Source: an uncultured Alphaproteobacteria bacterium
GTDB taxonomy: Bacteria > Pseudomonadota > Alphaproteobacteria > CAAGCB01 > CAG-977
Direction of reading: 5' to 3'
Assembly (NCBI GenBank): GCA_934277945.1
Contig: CAKQWA010000001.1
Span: 1-64,000, forward strand
Length of the DNA: 64,000 nucleotides
A program made the translations under genes and the position numbers. Within the stretch, counting starts at the first letter, position 1; the number at the start of each line of letters is the position of its first letter. A model generated the notes under the pieces. The model made no database searches, was not told where the DNA came from, and was given only the letters and a program-made list of their open reading frames with translations. This document shows positions 25,812-36,185 of the stretch, piece after piece.

Positions 25812-27434
25812 ATGAAACATCGCAATATCGCCGTTTTCGCCGCCTGTCTGCTGACGGGCGTCGGGTTAAGCGTCGCTTTTAAATACGAAATCCTGTGGGA
25901 TTTTATGAATTACCACTATTACAACGGATACGCGCTGACGGCGGGACGGCTGGGGTACGACATCGCCCCCGCCTCGCTCAATACATATTTCAATCCCCTG
26001 CTGGACGTGCTGACCTTTTGGCTCGTCAACGCCCTCAACGATTACCCCGATCTCTATTACACCGTCACCGGCGTCCCGTTCGGACTGCTCCTGTTCGCCT
26101 GTTTTAAAATCAACTCTCTGTTTCTTAAAGACTTCCGCTTGAACATCGCCGCTTTGATTATCGGCGCGACAGGATTTGCTACGTGGTTTCAAATCGGCTC
26201 CTCGACAAACGAGATCCCCGCCGCCCTGCTTGTCATGACGGGACTGTATCTGCTGTTAAAGTCGCTGTTCGTCAAGTTCGACCCTGTCGCCTTTTGCGCC
26301 GCCGCTTTCATTACCGGAGCCGCCGCGGGTTTGAAAGCGACCGCCGTCATTTACTGTTTCGCCTGCGGGTGCGCCCTTATCTGTTTTTATAAGCATCTCG
26401 ACAAACCCGTTTATCGCGTCGTTTCGTTCGCCTTGTCCGGTTTGGCGGGCTTTCTCGCCGTCAACGGTTTTTGGATGTACAAACTTTACGTTTTGTTTCA
26501 AAATCCCGTCTTTCCATTTCTCAACAAAGTCTTCAAATCCCCGTTCTTTGACGACGTCAACTATTCGTACCGTCTTATTTTCATCGAAAGGTCGTGGGGC
26601 GACGCTTTGACCCTGCCCTTTTCGTTCGCCGCGCATTTCACCCCGTCTTACGCCGCGAACACCGTCTTTTCCGACTGCCGCGTGCCGTTTTTAATTATTC
26701 TGTTTTTCTGCTCTTTGCCGTTTTACAAGCGGGTTTTGAATGACAAGCCCCTCTCTTTCCTTATTCTTTGGGGGGCTGCCGCTTTTATTTTATGGCTCTA
26801 TTTCTTTTCCGTTGCGCGTTATCTTATTCCCGTCGAGATGCTGGCGGGTTTGTTCGCCGTGCTTGCCGCACGTTTTCTTCTCTCCCGTTTCTCCGGATTT
26901 TTCGCGCGCGCCGCAATCGCCTCCCTCTTTATTTTCTGCGCAGGCGTCTTCCTTTCAACTCCTCTCCTTTCTAACTCTTGGGGCGACAGAAAAAATTGGA
27001 CAAAAGTGTTCGAGATGCCGGACATCCGCCTGCCCGAAAACACGGTTCTCATTACGAAAAAGGAGCAGAACGCTTCCATCGCCGCGCTGATGGCTCAAAA
27101 GGCTCCGTTGCGGATTTTGCATCAGGTACTGATTTTGACCGCCGAAGACAGATATAAAAATTTCACGTCGCGCGGGGAATTTTTCCGGAAAATGCAGGAT
27201 ATTTTAAAGGAAACGCCGGCAAAAAACACCGCCGTGCTGATTACGTCGCCGCCGTTCCCCCTGCCGAAGCCCGAAGGCACGAAATGCCGCTTGTTTTCAG
27301 AACTTTCAAACAAAACGTTCGCCGCCGAAGACGTCACGCAGGTTTCGATTTCCCTGCTCTATCAGTTGACCTATTCGCATCTGCTGTGCGTGCCGCCGGA
27401 AGCGTATCAAGCCGTTTTTGAACATTCGCTTTAA
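25812..27434 (+). CDS. GT-C-like multi-spanning membrane protein, paralogue 2
   Basis: A 540-residue membrane protein of the same family as the one at 22048. Residues 29-400 (about ten membrane helices, with the loop WDFMNYHYYNG and Asp30) are the same as in the gene at 28774, at the DNA level as well. The first 27 residues and the last 140 differ completely. The shared part uses many CTC, CTT, TCT and CCC codons, unlike neighbouring genes. AAGGA lies seven or so bases before the ATG. The C-terminal soluble domain may carry acceptor specificity; this is inference. Confidence 0.65.
   Translation: MKHRNIAVFAACLLTGVGLSVAFKYEILWDFMNYHYYNGYALTAGRLGYDIAPASLNTYFNPLLDVLTFWLVNALNDYPDLYYTVTGVPFGLLLFACFKINSLFLKDFRLNIAALIIGATGFATWFQIGSSTNEIPAALLVMTGLYLLLKSLFVKFDPVAFCAAAFITGAAAGLKATAVIYCFACGCALICFYKHLDKPVYRVVSFALSGLAGFLAVNGFWMYKLYVLFQNPVFPFLNKVFKSPFFDDVNYSYRLIFIERSWGDALTLPFSFAAHFTPSYAANTVFSDCRVPFLIILFFCSLPFYKRVLNDKPLSFLILWGAAAFILWLYFFSVARYLIPVEMLAGLFAVLAARFLLSRFSGFFARAAIASLFIFCAGVFLSTPLLSNSWGDRKNWTKVFEMPDIRLPENTVLITKKEQNASIAALMAQKAPLRILHQVLILTAEDRYKNFTSRGEFFRKMQDILKETPAKNTAVLITSPPFPLPKPEGTKCRLFSELSNKTFAAEDVTQVSISLLYQLTYSHLLCVPPEAYQAVFEHSL
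25894..27013. repeat. 1,120-bp direct repeat, copy 1
   Basis: From TGTGGGATTTTATG to AAAAGTGTTCGA this segment matches 28856-29975 without a difference that I could find; the constant offset is 2,962 bases. Both ends fall inside coding sequence and in the same reading frame. There is no transposase gene and no terminal inverted repeat, so it is not an insertion sequence. Recent duplication or gene conversion explains it best. Confidence 0.9.
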
Positions 27435-27493
27435 AAAAAAGTTGCCCGATTCGCACGGATTCGCTAATCTGCAAGCGATTTAAACCAATTTGA

Positions 27494-28714
<1,221 letters not shown>

Positions 28715-28730
28715 GCGACATTCATCCGGC

Positions 28731-28762
28731 ATCAAGCCTCGATTCTTCGGGGCTTGATTTTT
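28731..28762 (+). terminator. Terminator of the aminotransferase gene
   Basis: ATCAAGCC (28731-28738) pairs with GGCTTGAT (28751-28758), extended by weaker pairs, and is followed by TTTTT. It separates the aminotransferase gene from the next membrane-protein gene. Confidence 0.8.
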
Positions 28763-28773
28763 AAGGAAAAGAA

Positions 28774-30360
28774 ATGCGGGCGAAAAATCTGTGTTTGAGC
28801 GCGGGGTTTATCCTATTCGGCGCGCTTGTCAGCGTTCTGATGAAATTCGAGTTGGTGTGGGATTTTATGAATTACCACTATTACAACGGATACGCGCTGA
28901 CGGCGGGACGGCTGGGGTACGACATCGCCCCCGCCTCGCTCAATACATATTTCAATCCCCTGCTGGACGTGCTGACCTTTTGGCTCGTCAACGCCCTCAA
29001 CGATTACCCCGATCTCTATTACACCGTCACCGGCGTCCCGTTCGGACTGCTCCTGTTCGCCTGTTTTAAAATCAACTCTCTGTTTCTTAAAGACTTCCGC
29101 TTGAACATCGCCGCTTTGATTATCGGCGCGACAGGATTTGCTACGTGGTTTCAAATCGGCTCCTCGACAAACGAGATCCCCGCCGCCCTGCTTGTCATGA
29201 CGGGACTGTATCTGCTGTTAAAGTCGCTGTTCGTCAAGTTCGACCCTGTCGCCTTTTGCGCCGCCGCTTTCATTACCGGAGCCGCCGCGGGTTTGAAAGC
29301 GACCGCCGTCATTTACTGTTTCGCCTGCGGGTGCGCCCTTATCTGTTTTTATAAGCATCTCGACAAACCCGTTTATCGCGTCGTTTCGTTCGCCTTGTCC
29401 GGTTTGGCGGGCTTTCTCGCCGTCAACGGTTTTTGGATGTACAAACTTTACGTTTTGTTTCAAAATCCCGTCTTTCCATTTCTCAACAAAGTCTTCAAAT
29501 CCCCGTTCTTTGACGACGTCAACTATTCGTACCGTCTTATTTTCATCGAAAGGTCGTGGGGCGACGCTTTGACCCTGCCCTTTTCGTTCGCCGCGCATTT
29601 CACCCCGTCTTACGCCGCGAACACCGTCTTTTCCGACTGCCGCGTGCCGTTTTTAATTATTCTGTTTTTCTGCTCTTTGCCGTTTTACAAGCGGGTTTTG
29701 AATGACAAGCCCCTCTCTTTCCTTATTCTTTGGGGGGCTGCCGCTTTTATTTTATGGCTCTATTTCTTTTCCGTTGCGCGTTATCTTATTCCCGTCGAGA
29801 TGCTGGCGGGTTTGTTCGCCGTGCTTGCCGCACGTTTTCTTCTCTCCCGTTTCTCCGGATTTTTCGCGCGCGCCGCAATCGCCTCCCTCTTTATTTTCTG
29901 CGCAGGCGTCTTCCTTTCAACTCCTCTCCTTTCTAACTCTTGGGGCGACAGAAAAAATTGGACAAAAGTGTTCGATTCGATAAATTTGACCGTCCCCGCA
30001 GGCACGGTGTTTTTCACGCAAAACGCCCCAAACAGCGCGTATCTGGCGCGTTTGGCGCAGAAAACGCCGATTCGCATCGTCAATCAATCGACTTTTCACA
30101 ACAATGAAACTTACGGCTGGGATTTTGCGGCGCGGGGCGCGTTCGCCGGAAAAATCAGGCAAATCGAACGTCAAAACGGCGGCGTCAAAGCGTTGTGGCA
30201 TTCGACCGTGCCGTTTGAAAAGCCTTTCGACGCGCGCGGCTTGAAGTGCCGCCGCTGGATTACCGCCGCGCCGGACGCTTACAACCTGTTCGGCGGCAAC
30301 GACCATTACATCTGCTTTTCGGACGGTTTGTTCGACGCGGCGTTTAAAAACGCGCTTTAA
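28774..30360 (+). CDS. GT-C-like multi-spanning membrane protein, paralogue 3
   Basis: A 528-residue membrane protein whose residues 29-400 are identical to those of the gene at 25812. Its own first 27 residues (MRAKNLCLSAGFILFGALVS) and last 128 residues differ. Membrane topology and the acidic loop WDFMNYHYYNG agree with a GT-C glycosyltransferase-like fold. AAGGAAAAG lies before the ATG. As in the other copy, the segment that changes begins just after SWGDRKNWTKVF, at the border between the membrane part and the soluble end. Confidence 0.65.
   Translation: MRAKNLCLSAGFILFGALVSVLMKFELVWDFMNYHYYNGYALTAGRLGYDIAPASLNTYFNPLLDVLTFWLVNALNDYPDLYYTVTGVPFGLLLFACFKINSLFLKDFRLNIAALIIGATGFATWFQIGSSTNEIPAALLVMTGLYLLLKSLFVKFDPVAFCAAAFITGAAAGLKATAVIYCFACGCALICFYKHLDKPVYRVVSFALSGLAGFLAVNGFWMYKLYVLFQNPVFPFLNKVFKSPFFDDVNYSYRLIFIERSWGDALTLPFSFAAHFTPSYAANTVFSDCRVPFLIILFFCSLPFYKRVLNDKPLSFLILWGAAAFILWLYFFSVARYLIPVEMLAGLFAVLAARFLLSRFSGFFARAAIASLFIFCAGVFLSTPLLSNSWGDRKNWTKVFDSINLTVPAGTVFFTQNAPNSAYLARLAQKTPIRIVNQSTFHNNETYGWDFAARGAFAGKIRQIERQNGGVKALWHSTVPFEKPFDARGLKCRRWITAAPDAYNLFGGNDHYICFSDGLFDAAFKNAL
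28856..29975. repeat. 1,120-bp direct repeat, copy 2
   Basis: Second copy of the segment at 25894-27013, with the same limits and frame. The base and codon style of the segment is shared by both copies and differs from the flanking coding sequence. Confidence 0.9.
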
Positions 30361-30419
30361 ATTTCATCAAAAAAGACGTACCCTGTCCGTAACGACCGCT
30401 TTTAAAACGGAGAAATCAA

Positions 30420-30707
30420 ATGAAAATTTTTGCGATTTTGTTCTTTGCCCTGTTCGCTTTGCGCGCGAACGCTTCCGAACTGATTGAAATCAAGGTCGAG
30501 GGCATGAACGACGAAAAAACCGAAGAACTGGTGCGCAACACGTTTCAAAGCCTGCCCGTCGTCGACATCGCCGAAGCGGACAGAGGCACGTCGCGCGTCG
30601 TCGTTTCCTTGAAAGAGGGCGAAGACATCCCGACGGATATGCTGACGGACGCGCTGGTGCAAATGAAACTGAAAGTCGTTTCGGTCAGCCGCACGGGAAA
30701 CAACTGA
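30420..30707 (+). CDS. Exported small protein with HMA-like fold, no metal cysteines
   Basis: A 95-residue protein with a signal peptide (MKIFAILFFALFALRANA). The mature 77 residues follow the beta-alpha-beta-beta-alpha-beta order of heavy-metal-associated domains: IEIKVEGMNDEKTEELVRNT, then SRVVVSLKEGEDI and LKVVSVS. The metal-binding CxxC normally after GM is absent (GMNDEKTEE) and the mature protein has no cysteine. It is therefore unlikely to carry copper in the usual way. CGGAGAAA precedes the ATG. The function is unknown. Confidence 0.65.
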   Translation: MKIFAILFFALFALRANASELIEIKVEGMNDEKTEELVRNTFQSLPVVDIAEADRGTSRVVVSLKEGEDIPTDMLTDALVQMKLKVVSVSRTGNN

Positions 30708-30708
30708 G

Positions 30709-31293
30709 TCAGATTTTCGCGGGCCGCCAATGAAAAGACGCTTCCCGCACGGGCGGCGCTTTGCGGCGCAGAACGAAATTGACGAACCGCCGCCACAAAG
30801 ACGGCTGGGCGCGCAGTTGTTCGATGTACATCAAAATCACTTCCTCCAACTGCGAAAAAGCGATGACGTCGCTTTCAAAATTGCCCGTGATGCATCCCGC
30901 CGTAAAGCGATGGCAGTTGTTGAACAGAACGTTGTAGTGCGTTTTGTCGTTGATTTTCTTTCCGGCGTTGGCGGCGACGTGCTTGGCGCACAAAACCTCG
31001 TCGGTTTCGCCGTAGCACGCGACGTAGATGTTGTGCGATTTCGGATCCGTCCCCGGCGGAAAGAACGATTGCGGCGTTTCGACTTTAATCATGCCGTGGC
31101 GGTTCAGGCTGACGATTTTGCCGTGTCCGATGTAAACGCCCGTATGTTCCAAAAGCACGCCCAGATCGCACTTTAAAATGCACCCTTTTTTCAAAGGTAC
31201 GGCGCGGTCGTCGTAGGTTTTCAATCTTCTTTTCGTCAAGCCCTTTTTCAAAGCCTTGAAAAAACGGCGCGTACGGCTCATTGATTTTGTCAT
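30709..31293 (-). CDS. LRAT/NlpC-P60-like domain protein
   Basis: A 194-residue basic protein. Residues 33-145 resemble the LRAT-type domain: KKGCILKCDLGVLLEHTGVYIG with His50, and the catalytic-type motif NNCHRFTAGC with Cys127. Members of this permuted papain-like group act as acyltransferases or phospholipases; some bacterial ones are toxins or peptidases. No signal peptide is visible, and the basic N-terminus (RRFFKALKKGLTKRRLK) may bind membranes. It is convergent with the HMA-like gene, whose stop is one base away. Confidence 0.65.
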   Translation of the reverse strand: MTKSMSRTRRFFKALKKGLTKRRLKTYDDRAVPLKKGCILKCDLGVLLEHTGVYIGHGKIVSLNRHGMIKVETPQSFFPPGTDPKSHNIYVACYGETDEVLCAKHVAANAGKKINDKTHYNVLFNNCHRFTAGCITGNFESDVIAFSQLEEVILMYIEQLRAQPSLWRRFVNFVLRRKAPPVREASFHWRPAKI

Positions 31294-31431
31294 CCCGTCA
31301 AAACTTTATCCACTTGATAGAAATATAAACTCTTTTAAAGTTTAACGAAACATAAAAAACTGTTTTGAAACGTGATTTTCTGTATTATAAAGAACCTTTA
31401 ACCGCGCTTGCGACATAAGGAGTTTTGGCTG

Positions 31432-32544
31432 ATGGAAAAAAATGCGCCGCCGTTGCTGGAATTGAAAAACCTGACAAAGTTTTTCGGTTCAAACAAGGTG
31501 CTGGACGATATTGACCTGACGGTTGAAGACGGCGAATTCATGACGCTTCTGGGACCGTCGGGATGCGGCAAAACGACGCTTTTGCGCTTAATCGGCGGAT
31601 TCGAGCGCGCGACCAGCGGACGCATTTTGATGAACGGCAAGGATATTTCGCATCTGGCGCCGAATCGCCGCGCGGTCAACACCGTTTTTCAGGATTACGC
31701 CCTTTTTCCGCACATGACCGTGTTTGAAAACGTCGCGTTCGGTCTGCACATGAAAGGCTATTCCAAGCGCGAAATCGAAACGGAAGTGTTTTCCGCGCTT
31801 GAAAAAGTCAAAATGAACACGTTTTACACGCGCAAGCCGTCGGAACTGTCCGGCGGGCAGCAGCAGCGCGTCGCCATCGCCCGCGCGTTTATCAACAATC
31901 CGAAACTGCTTTTGCTGGACGAACCGCTGTCCGCGTTGGATTACAAACTGCGGCAGGAAATGCAGATCGAACTTAAAGAACTGCAAAAGGATTTGGGCAT
32001 CACGTTCATCTACGTCACGCACAATCAGGAAGAAGCGTTGTCCATGTCCGACCGCGTGACCGTTTTGAACGAGGGCATCATCGAGCAGACCGGCACGCCG
32101 TCCGAAATTTACGAAGAGCCGTCCAATATGTTCGTGGCGAAATTCGTCGGGGAAATCAACGCGTTCGACGGCATGGTCGTCAAAGAGGACGAAAACGGTT
32201 TCGACACCGTCGTCGAAGGAATGTTCTACACTTTGCGCAAGCCCAAAACGTTCGACGTGCGGCGCGGACAGAAAATCAAAGTCCTTCTGCGCCCCGAAGA
32301 CATGGTCGTGTCCAAGGCGGGCGACGACGAGGCGGAAGCCCCCGAAAACGCTCTGCGCGGCGTCATCAGTTTCTTGGTTTACAAGGGCATGACGATTGAT
32401 TTGTGGATTAAAACCGCCGGCGACAACATGATTATGGCGACGCAGTTCTTCAACGAGGACGACCCCGAAATCGACTATGCGGTCGGCGACGTCGTCAACG
32501 TCAGCTGGATTAAGGATTGGGAGGTCATTCTGCCCGATGTTTAA
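31432..32544 (+). CDS. potA: Polyamine ABC transporter ATP-binding protein
   Basis: The 370-residue ATPase has Walker [10 protein letters not shown] near residue 43, signature [15 protein letters not shown], Walker [13 protein letters not shown], and the C-terminal TOBE domain ([10 protein letters not shown]) of the spermidine/putrescine type. AAGGAG lies nine bases before the ATG at 31432, which is why this start is chosen over a TTG 24 bases upstream. It is the first gene of potABCD; the leader 31294-31431 is AT-rich and probably holds the promoter. Confidence 0.93.
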   Translation: MEKNAPPLLELKNLTKFFGSNKVLDDIDLTVEDGEFMTLLGPSGCGKTTLLRLIGGFERATSGRILMNGKDISHLAPNRRAVNTVFQDYALFPHMTVFENVAFGLHMKGYSKREIETEVFSALEKVKMNTFYTRKPSELSGGQQQRVAIARAFINNPKLLLLDEPLSALDYKLRQEMQIELKELQKDLGITFIYVTHNQEEALSMSDRVTVLNEGIIEQTGTPSEIYEEPSNMFVAKFVGEINAFDGMVVKEDENGFDTVVEGMFYTLRKPKTFDVRRGQKIKVLLRPEDMVVSKAGDDEAEAPENALRGVISFLVYKGMTIDLWIKTAGDNMIMATQFFNEDDPEIDYAVGDVVNVSWIKDWEVILPDV

Positions 32545-33400
32545 ATCGTCCGACAGGTTCTGGCGTTCCGCCGTTTTGTACGCGCTGTTCATCTGGCTGG
32601 GGATTATGGTGTTTTTCCCCAATATGCTGGTTCTTCTCGCCAGTTTTTTGTCGCCGGACGAGGAATACTTTTTAAGCCTGCCGCTGAACGTGCGCAATTA
32701 CGAACTGCTGAAAGACCCCGTTTTACTGAAAATCATCTTGAAATCGGTTGAAATCGCGGCGGCGACGACTTTTTTCTGCCTGATTGCCGGCTATCCGTTC
32801 GCCTACTGCATCGCCAAAGCGCCGCAGTCGTTCCGCCCGTTCCTGTTAATGCTGGTCGTCGTGCCGTTCTGGACGAACTCACTGATTCGCAACTACGCGC
32901 TGATCGCCTTGTTGAGCGCGAACGGTATGCTCAATTCGTTTTTAATGAAAATCGGGCTGATTGACGCGCCTTTGCAAATTCTGTACACCGACTGGGCGGT
33001 GCTGATCGGCATGGCGTACACCCTGCTTCCGTTCATGATTCTGCCCGTTTTCGCGTCCTTGGAAAAAATCGACAAGGCTTTGATCGAAGCGGCGCGCGAC
33101 TTGGGCGCGGGGTCGGCGGCGACGTTCTTCCGCATCGTCGTGCCGTTGAGTTTTCCGGGGATTATCGCGGGGTGCATCATGGTTTTACTGCCCGCGTTGA
33201 GCCTGTTTTACGTTTCCGACATTCTGGGCGGCGCGAACTCCGTCGTCGTCGGCAGCATCATCCGCAACAAATTCATGATTGCGCGCGACTGGCCCGTCGG
33301 TTCCGCCATCAGCGTCGCGCTGACCGTCGTCATGCTGATTTTGCTCAAAGCGTATTATAAAAGCGGCAATCCGTCGGACGAGGAGCAGACGCTATGGTGA
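32537..33400 (+). CDS. potB: Polyamine ABC transporter permease PotB
   Basis: A 287-residue inner-membrane permease with six predicted helices and the EAA motif that binds the ATPase (EAARDLGAGSAATFFRIVVPL). The ATG at 32537 overlaps the end of potA by eight bases (ATGTTTAA), so translation is coupled. It forms the channel with PotC. Confidence 0.92.
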   Translation: MFKSSDRFWRSAVLYALFIWLGIMVFFPNMLVLLASFLSPDEEYFLSLPLNVRNYELLKDPVLLKIILKSVEIAAATTFFCLIAGYPFAYCIAKAPQSFRPFLLMLVVVPFWTNSLIRNYALIALLSANGMLNSFLMKIGLIDAPLQILYTDWAVLIGMAYTLLPFMILPVFASLEKIDKALIEAARDLGAGSAATFFRIVVPLSFPGIIAGCIMVLLPALSLFYVSDILGGANSVVVGSIIRNKFMIARDWPVGSAISVALTVVMLILLKAYYKSGNPSDEEQTLW

Positions 33401-34164
33401 AACTGCTCAAATCGCTGTATGTGACGGTCGTTTTCACGTTTTTGTACGCGCCTTTGCTGATTACCGTTTTCTTTTCGTTCAACGATTCGCGGTACAGCGT
33501 CGTCTGGCACGGCTTTACACTGAAATGGTATCGGAAAATGGCGGAAAACACGGGGCTGTGGAACGCGGCGGCGAATTCGCTTCTGCTGGCGGCGGCGGCG
33601 GCGACGGCGGCGACCGTCATCGGCACGATTACGGCGGTCGCTTTGCACAGATACCGCTTCATCGGGCAGAAAGTCATCTACGGATCGCTGTCCGTGCTGA
33701 TGATGTCGCCCGAAATCATCATGGCGATTTCGCTGATTATGATGTTTGTCATTTTAAGCGTGCCGCTGGGCTTCACGACGCTTCTTTTGTCGCACACGCT
33801 GTTGTGCTTTCCGTACGTCGCCATGACCGTTCTGGCGCGCATGAAAGGCGTGAACAGGCATCTGGTCGAAGCGGCGTCCGATTTGGGCGCGGGCGAAGTC
33901 GATATCGTGCGCTATGTGCTGATTCCCCTGATGATGCCCGCGATTCTGGCGGGCTGGCTGATGAGTTTCACGCTGTCGCTTGACGACGTGATCATCAGTT
34001 TCTTCGTCAGCGGACCGGGGTACGAAATTCTGCCGCTGAAAATCTATTCCATGGTGCGCACGGGGGTCAAACCCGACATCAACGCCTTGTGCGCCGTGCT
34101 GTTTTTCGTCACGTTTTTTGTCGTCATGCTGGCGTACCGTCTTGTCACAAGGAAAAAAGCATGA
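33394..34164 (+). CDS. potC: Polyamine ABC transporter permease PotC
   Basis: A 256-residue permease with six helices and EAA motif (EAASDLGAGEVDIVRYVLIPL). The N-terminus has the typical YAPLLITVFFSFNDSRYSVVWHGFT of PotC. It overlaps potB by seven bases and potD by four. Confidence 0.93.
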   Translation: MVKLLKSLYVTVVFTFLYAPLLITVFFSFNDSRYSVVWHGFTLKWYRKMAENTGLWNAAANSLLLAAAAATAATVIGTITAVALHRYRFIGQKVIYGSLSVLMMSPEIIMAISLIMMFVILSVPLGFTTLLLSHTLLCFPYVAMTVLARMKGVNRHLVEAASDLGAGEVDIVRYVLIPLMMPAILAGWLMSFTLSLDDVIISFFVSGPGYEILPLKIYSMVRTGVKPDINALCAVLFFVTFFVVMLAYRLVTRKKA

Positions 34165-35204
34165 AAAAAACATCCCTTTTCGCTTTCGTTTTGACGCTTT
34201 TCCTGTCGTTTCGCGCGGCGGCTTCCGACGATTTGTACATGTACATCTGGGCGGAGTACATTCCGAACGGCGTGTTAAAGGAATTCACCAAGGAAACGGG
34301 CATCAAGGTTCACGCGTCGACGTTCGACAACCTCGACGATATGTATGCCAAAATCAAAATCACGAACGGTAGAGGGTACGATCTGGTGATGGCGTCCATC
34401 GAATACATTTCGCTGATGAAACGGCAGAATATGCTGGAAAAACTGGATAAATCCGCCTTGCCCGAATTGAAGAACATCGACGGTCAGTATTTGAACCTGC
34501 CCTACGACCCCGACAACGCGTACACGGTGCCGTTCACGCTCGGCACAAGCACGTTCGCCGTCAACGCGGATAAGGTCGATGTGTCGAAACTGAAAAAATT
34601 GGAGGATTTGGGGCGTCCCGAATTCAAGCGCAGACTGATTTTGCTGAACGATATGCGCGCCGTGCTGGGCATGGGATTGCGCATGAACGGCTTTTCGGTC
34701 AACGACAAAAACGAAAAGCACTTGCAGCAGGCTTTTGAATCGCTGAAAGAAAAAATCCTGCCGAACGTCAAGGCTTACGACACCGAAGCGACGGTGCAGG
34801 CTCTGCTGAACGGCGAAGCGGACATCGTCATGACGTGGAACGGGCTGGCGTACGCGGCGATGCGCGAAAATCCGCACATTGTCGAAGTGCGCTTCAAAGA
34901 GGGGACGAATTTCTGGATTGACAGTTTCGCCATGCTGAAAAACGCGCAGAACAAGCAAAACGCCCTGAAATTCCTGAATTTCATCATGCGTCCGGACATT
35001 GCGAAAAAAATCTACAAGGAACACGCGTACACGTCGCCCAGCCGCGCCGTCCGCGACGCTTTGCCGCCGCAGGTGCGCGACAACAAAACGCTGTACCCGC
35101 CCGCGTCGACGTATCAGGACATCCTGTTTGAAAACGACATCAGCGAAGTGTTGCCTTTGTACGAAAAATACTGGCTGAAATTAAAATCGTTCCATTACGA
35201 ATAA
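34161..35204 (+). CDS. potD: Polyamine-binding periplasmic protein PotD
   Basis: A 347-residue binding protein with signal peptide (MKKTSLFAFVLTLFLSFRAAA). The mature start LYMYIWAEYIPNGVLKEFTKETG is the usual opening of PotD/PotF. WAEYI contains the Trp and Tyr-type ligand contacts of the family, and YDLVMASIEYI and TMTWNGLAYAA follow. It delivers spermidine or putrescine to the PotBC channel. The ATG overlaps the potC stop (ATGA). Confidence 0.92.
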   Translation: MKKTSLFAFVLTLFLSFRAAASDDLYMYIWAEYIPNGVLKEFTKETGIKVHASTFDNLDDMYAKIKITNGRGYDLVMASIEYISLMKRQNMLEKLDKSALPELKNIDGQYLNLPYDPDNAYTVPFTLGTSTFAVNADKVDVSKLKKLEDLGRPEFKRRLILLNDMRAVLGMGLRMNGFSVNDKNEKHLQQAFESLKEKILPNVKAYDTEATVQALLNGEADIVMTWNGLAYAAMRENPHIVEVRFKEGTNFWIDSFAMLKNAQNKQNALKFLNFIMRPDIAKKIYKEHAYTSPSRAVRDALPPQVRDNKTLYPPASTYQDILFENDISEVLPLYEKYWLKLKSFHYE

Positions 35205-35690
35205 TCAAAGCGGCTTCATGACGAAATCCGCCGCGAGACACGGTTCGTCCGACAGAACGGCGCAGGGTACGACGAACAAATCCGCCCACCACGACGCGAG
35301 TCCGGCGGCGTTTTCGCCCGCAAACGCGACATAATCCGCGCCTTTTTCGCCCGCAATCATCGCTTCGTGCCGCGTCGCGCAAGTCACGCCCAGCGACAAA
35401 TCGCCGCATTTCTTGCGCAATGCCGACAAATCCTTTGAAAACGAAACGTGCAGACCGTCGCACCCTTTCAGCAGGGAAGCGTTGTCGCGCAGAATGAACG
35501 CGACGCCCTTGTCTTGAAAATACGGACGGACGGCGTTCAAAAACTCTTTTTTGGCGGCGGCGGACATTTCTTCGGGAAAGCGGCACAAAACGGCTTCGGG
35601 CGCGTCCGCGTCAACCGCTTTGCGCGCTTTTTCCAAAACGGATTGCGCCGTTTGCGCGCCGTCAATCACCCAATACACACTCTGCTTCAT
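35205..35690 (-). CDS. Truncated ThiE/TenI-like protein
   Basis: A 161-residue protein matching the middle of the thiamine-phosphate synthase barrel: FILRDNASLLKGCDGLHVSF corresponds to the IND-x-x-LA-x-x-x-x-GADGVHLG block, and GVTCATRHEAMIAGEKGADY to the GxSxHxxxEAxxAxxxGADY block. Full ThiE has about 210 residues; the C-terminal strand with the phosphate-binding IGG is missing here and the N-terminal part is short. The Asn-Asp of the substrate site reads RDN. It is probably not an active synthase. It overlaps the gene upstream by 29 bases. Confidence 0.6.
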   Translation of the reverse strand: MKQSVYWVIDGAQTAQSVLEKARKAVDADAPEAVLCRFPEEMSAAAKKEFLNAVRPYFQDKGVAFILRDNASLLKGCDGLHVSFSKDLSALRKKCGDLSLGVTCATRHEAMIAGEKGADYVAFAGENAAGLASWWADLFVVPCAVLSDEPCLAADFVMKPL

Positions 35691-36105
35691 CGTTCCCCCT
35701 CATCCGAAGAATATAATCGCGGCACGCGGATTGCCAATGCGCGCGGGCGTTCAAATCCAACGCCTCAAACGGTTCGTTTTCAATGTGAACGCCGTTTTTG
35801 CGCGCCGCGTCGCTCAACATATCGTACACGCCGCCGGTTAACGCGGTGTAAACGCCGACGCGCTTCAAGGCGATCGCCGCCAGCGCCGCTCCGACGCTTT
35901 GCCCGCAATCAATCACAAGCGCGCACGCGTCGTTTTGCGTTTCCTTTTGCGCTTCCAGCATCATTTTCGCAGCAATGCGCACTCCCGCGAAAGCGGCGGT
36001 TTGCGGCGCGCAGACCAGCACGGCGCGGACGTTTTCGCCCTTGGCGGCAAGAAGCGCGGCGCGGGCGTGTTCGTAATGATGAACCAGAAAACGAATCGGA
36101 ATCAT
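35662..36105 (-). CDS. Hypothetical protein, partner of the ThiE-like protein
   Basis: A 147-residue protein with no signal peptide. It has a Rossmann-like rhythm of strands and helices: VRAVLVCAPQTAAFAGVRI, DACALVIDCGQSVGAALAAI, VGVYTALTGGVYDMLSDAA. No family is recognised. The 29-base overlap with the ThiE-like gene downstream, and its own AT-rich upstream region shared with the divergent zapA operon, suggest a two-gene operon. Confidence 0.65.
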   Translation of the reverse strand: MIPIRFLVHHYEHARAALLAAKGENVRAVLVCAPQTAAFAGVRIAAKMMLEAQKETQNDACALVIDCGQSVGAALAAIALKRVGVYTALTGGVYDMLSDAARKNGVHIENEPFEALDLNARAHWQSACRDYILRMRGNDEAECVLGD

Positions 36106-36185
36106 AAAAAAAAGTTAAAGAAATGTTGCACAAAAAATCACGGGAATTTATCTTAAAGCATCTTCGTTGAAAAAGGAACAAGTTC

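Noticed and set aside
31300..31330. TTATCCACT near 31310 as a DnaA box and possible origin
   Set aside because: Single imperfect match in the promoter region of the pot operon, with no cluster of boxes and no dnaA or origin-type genes nearby.
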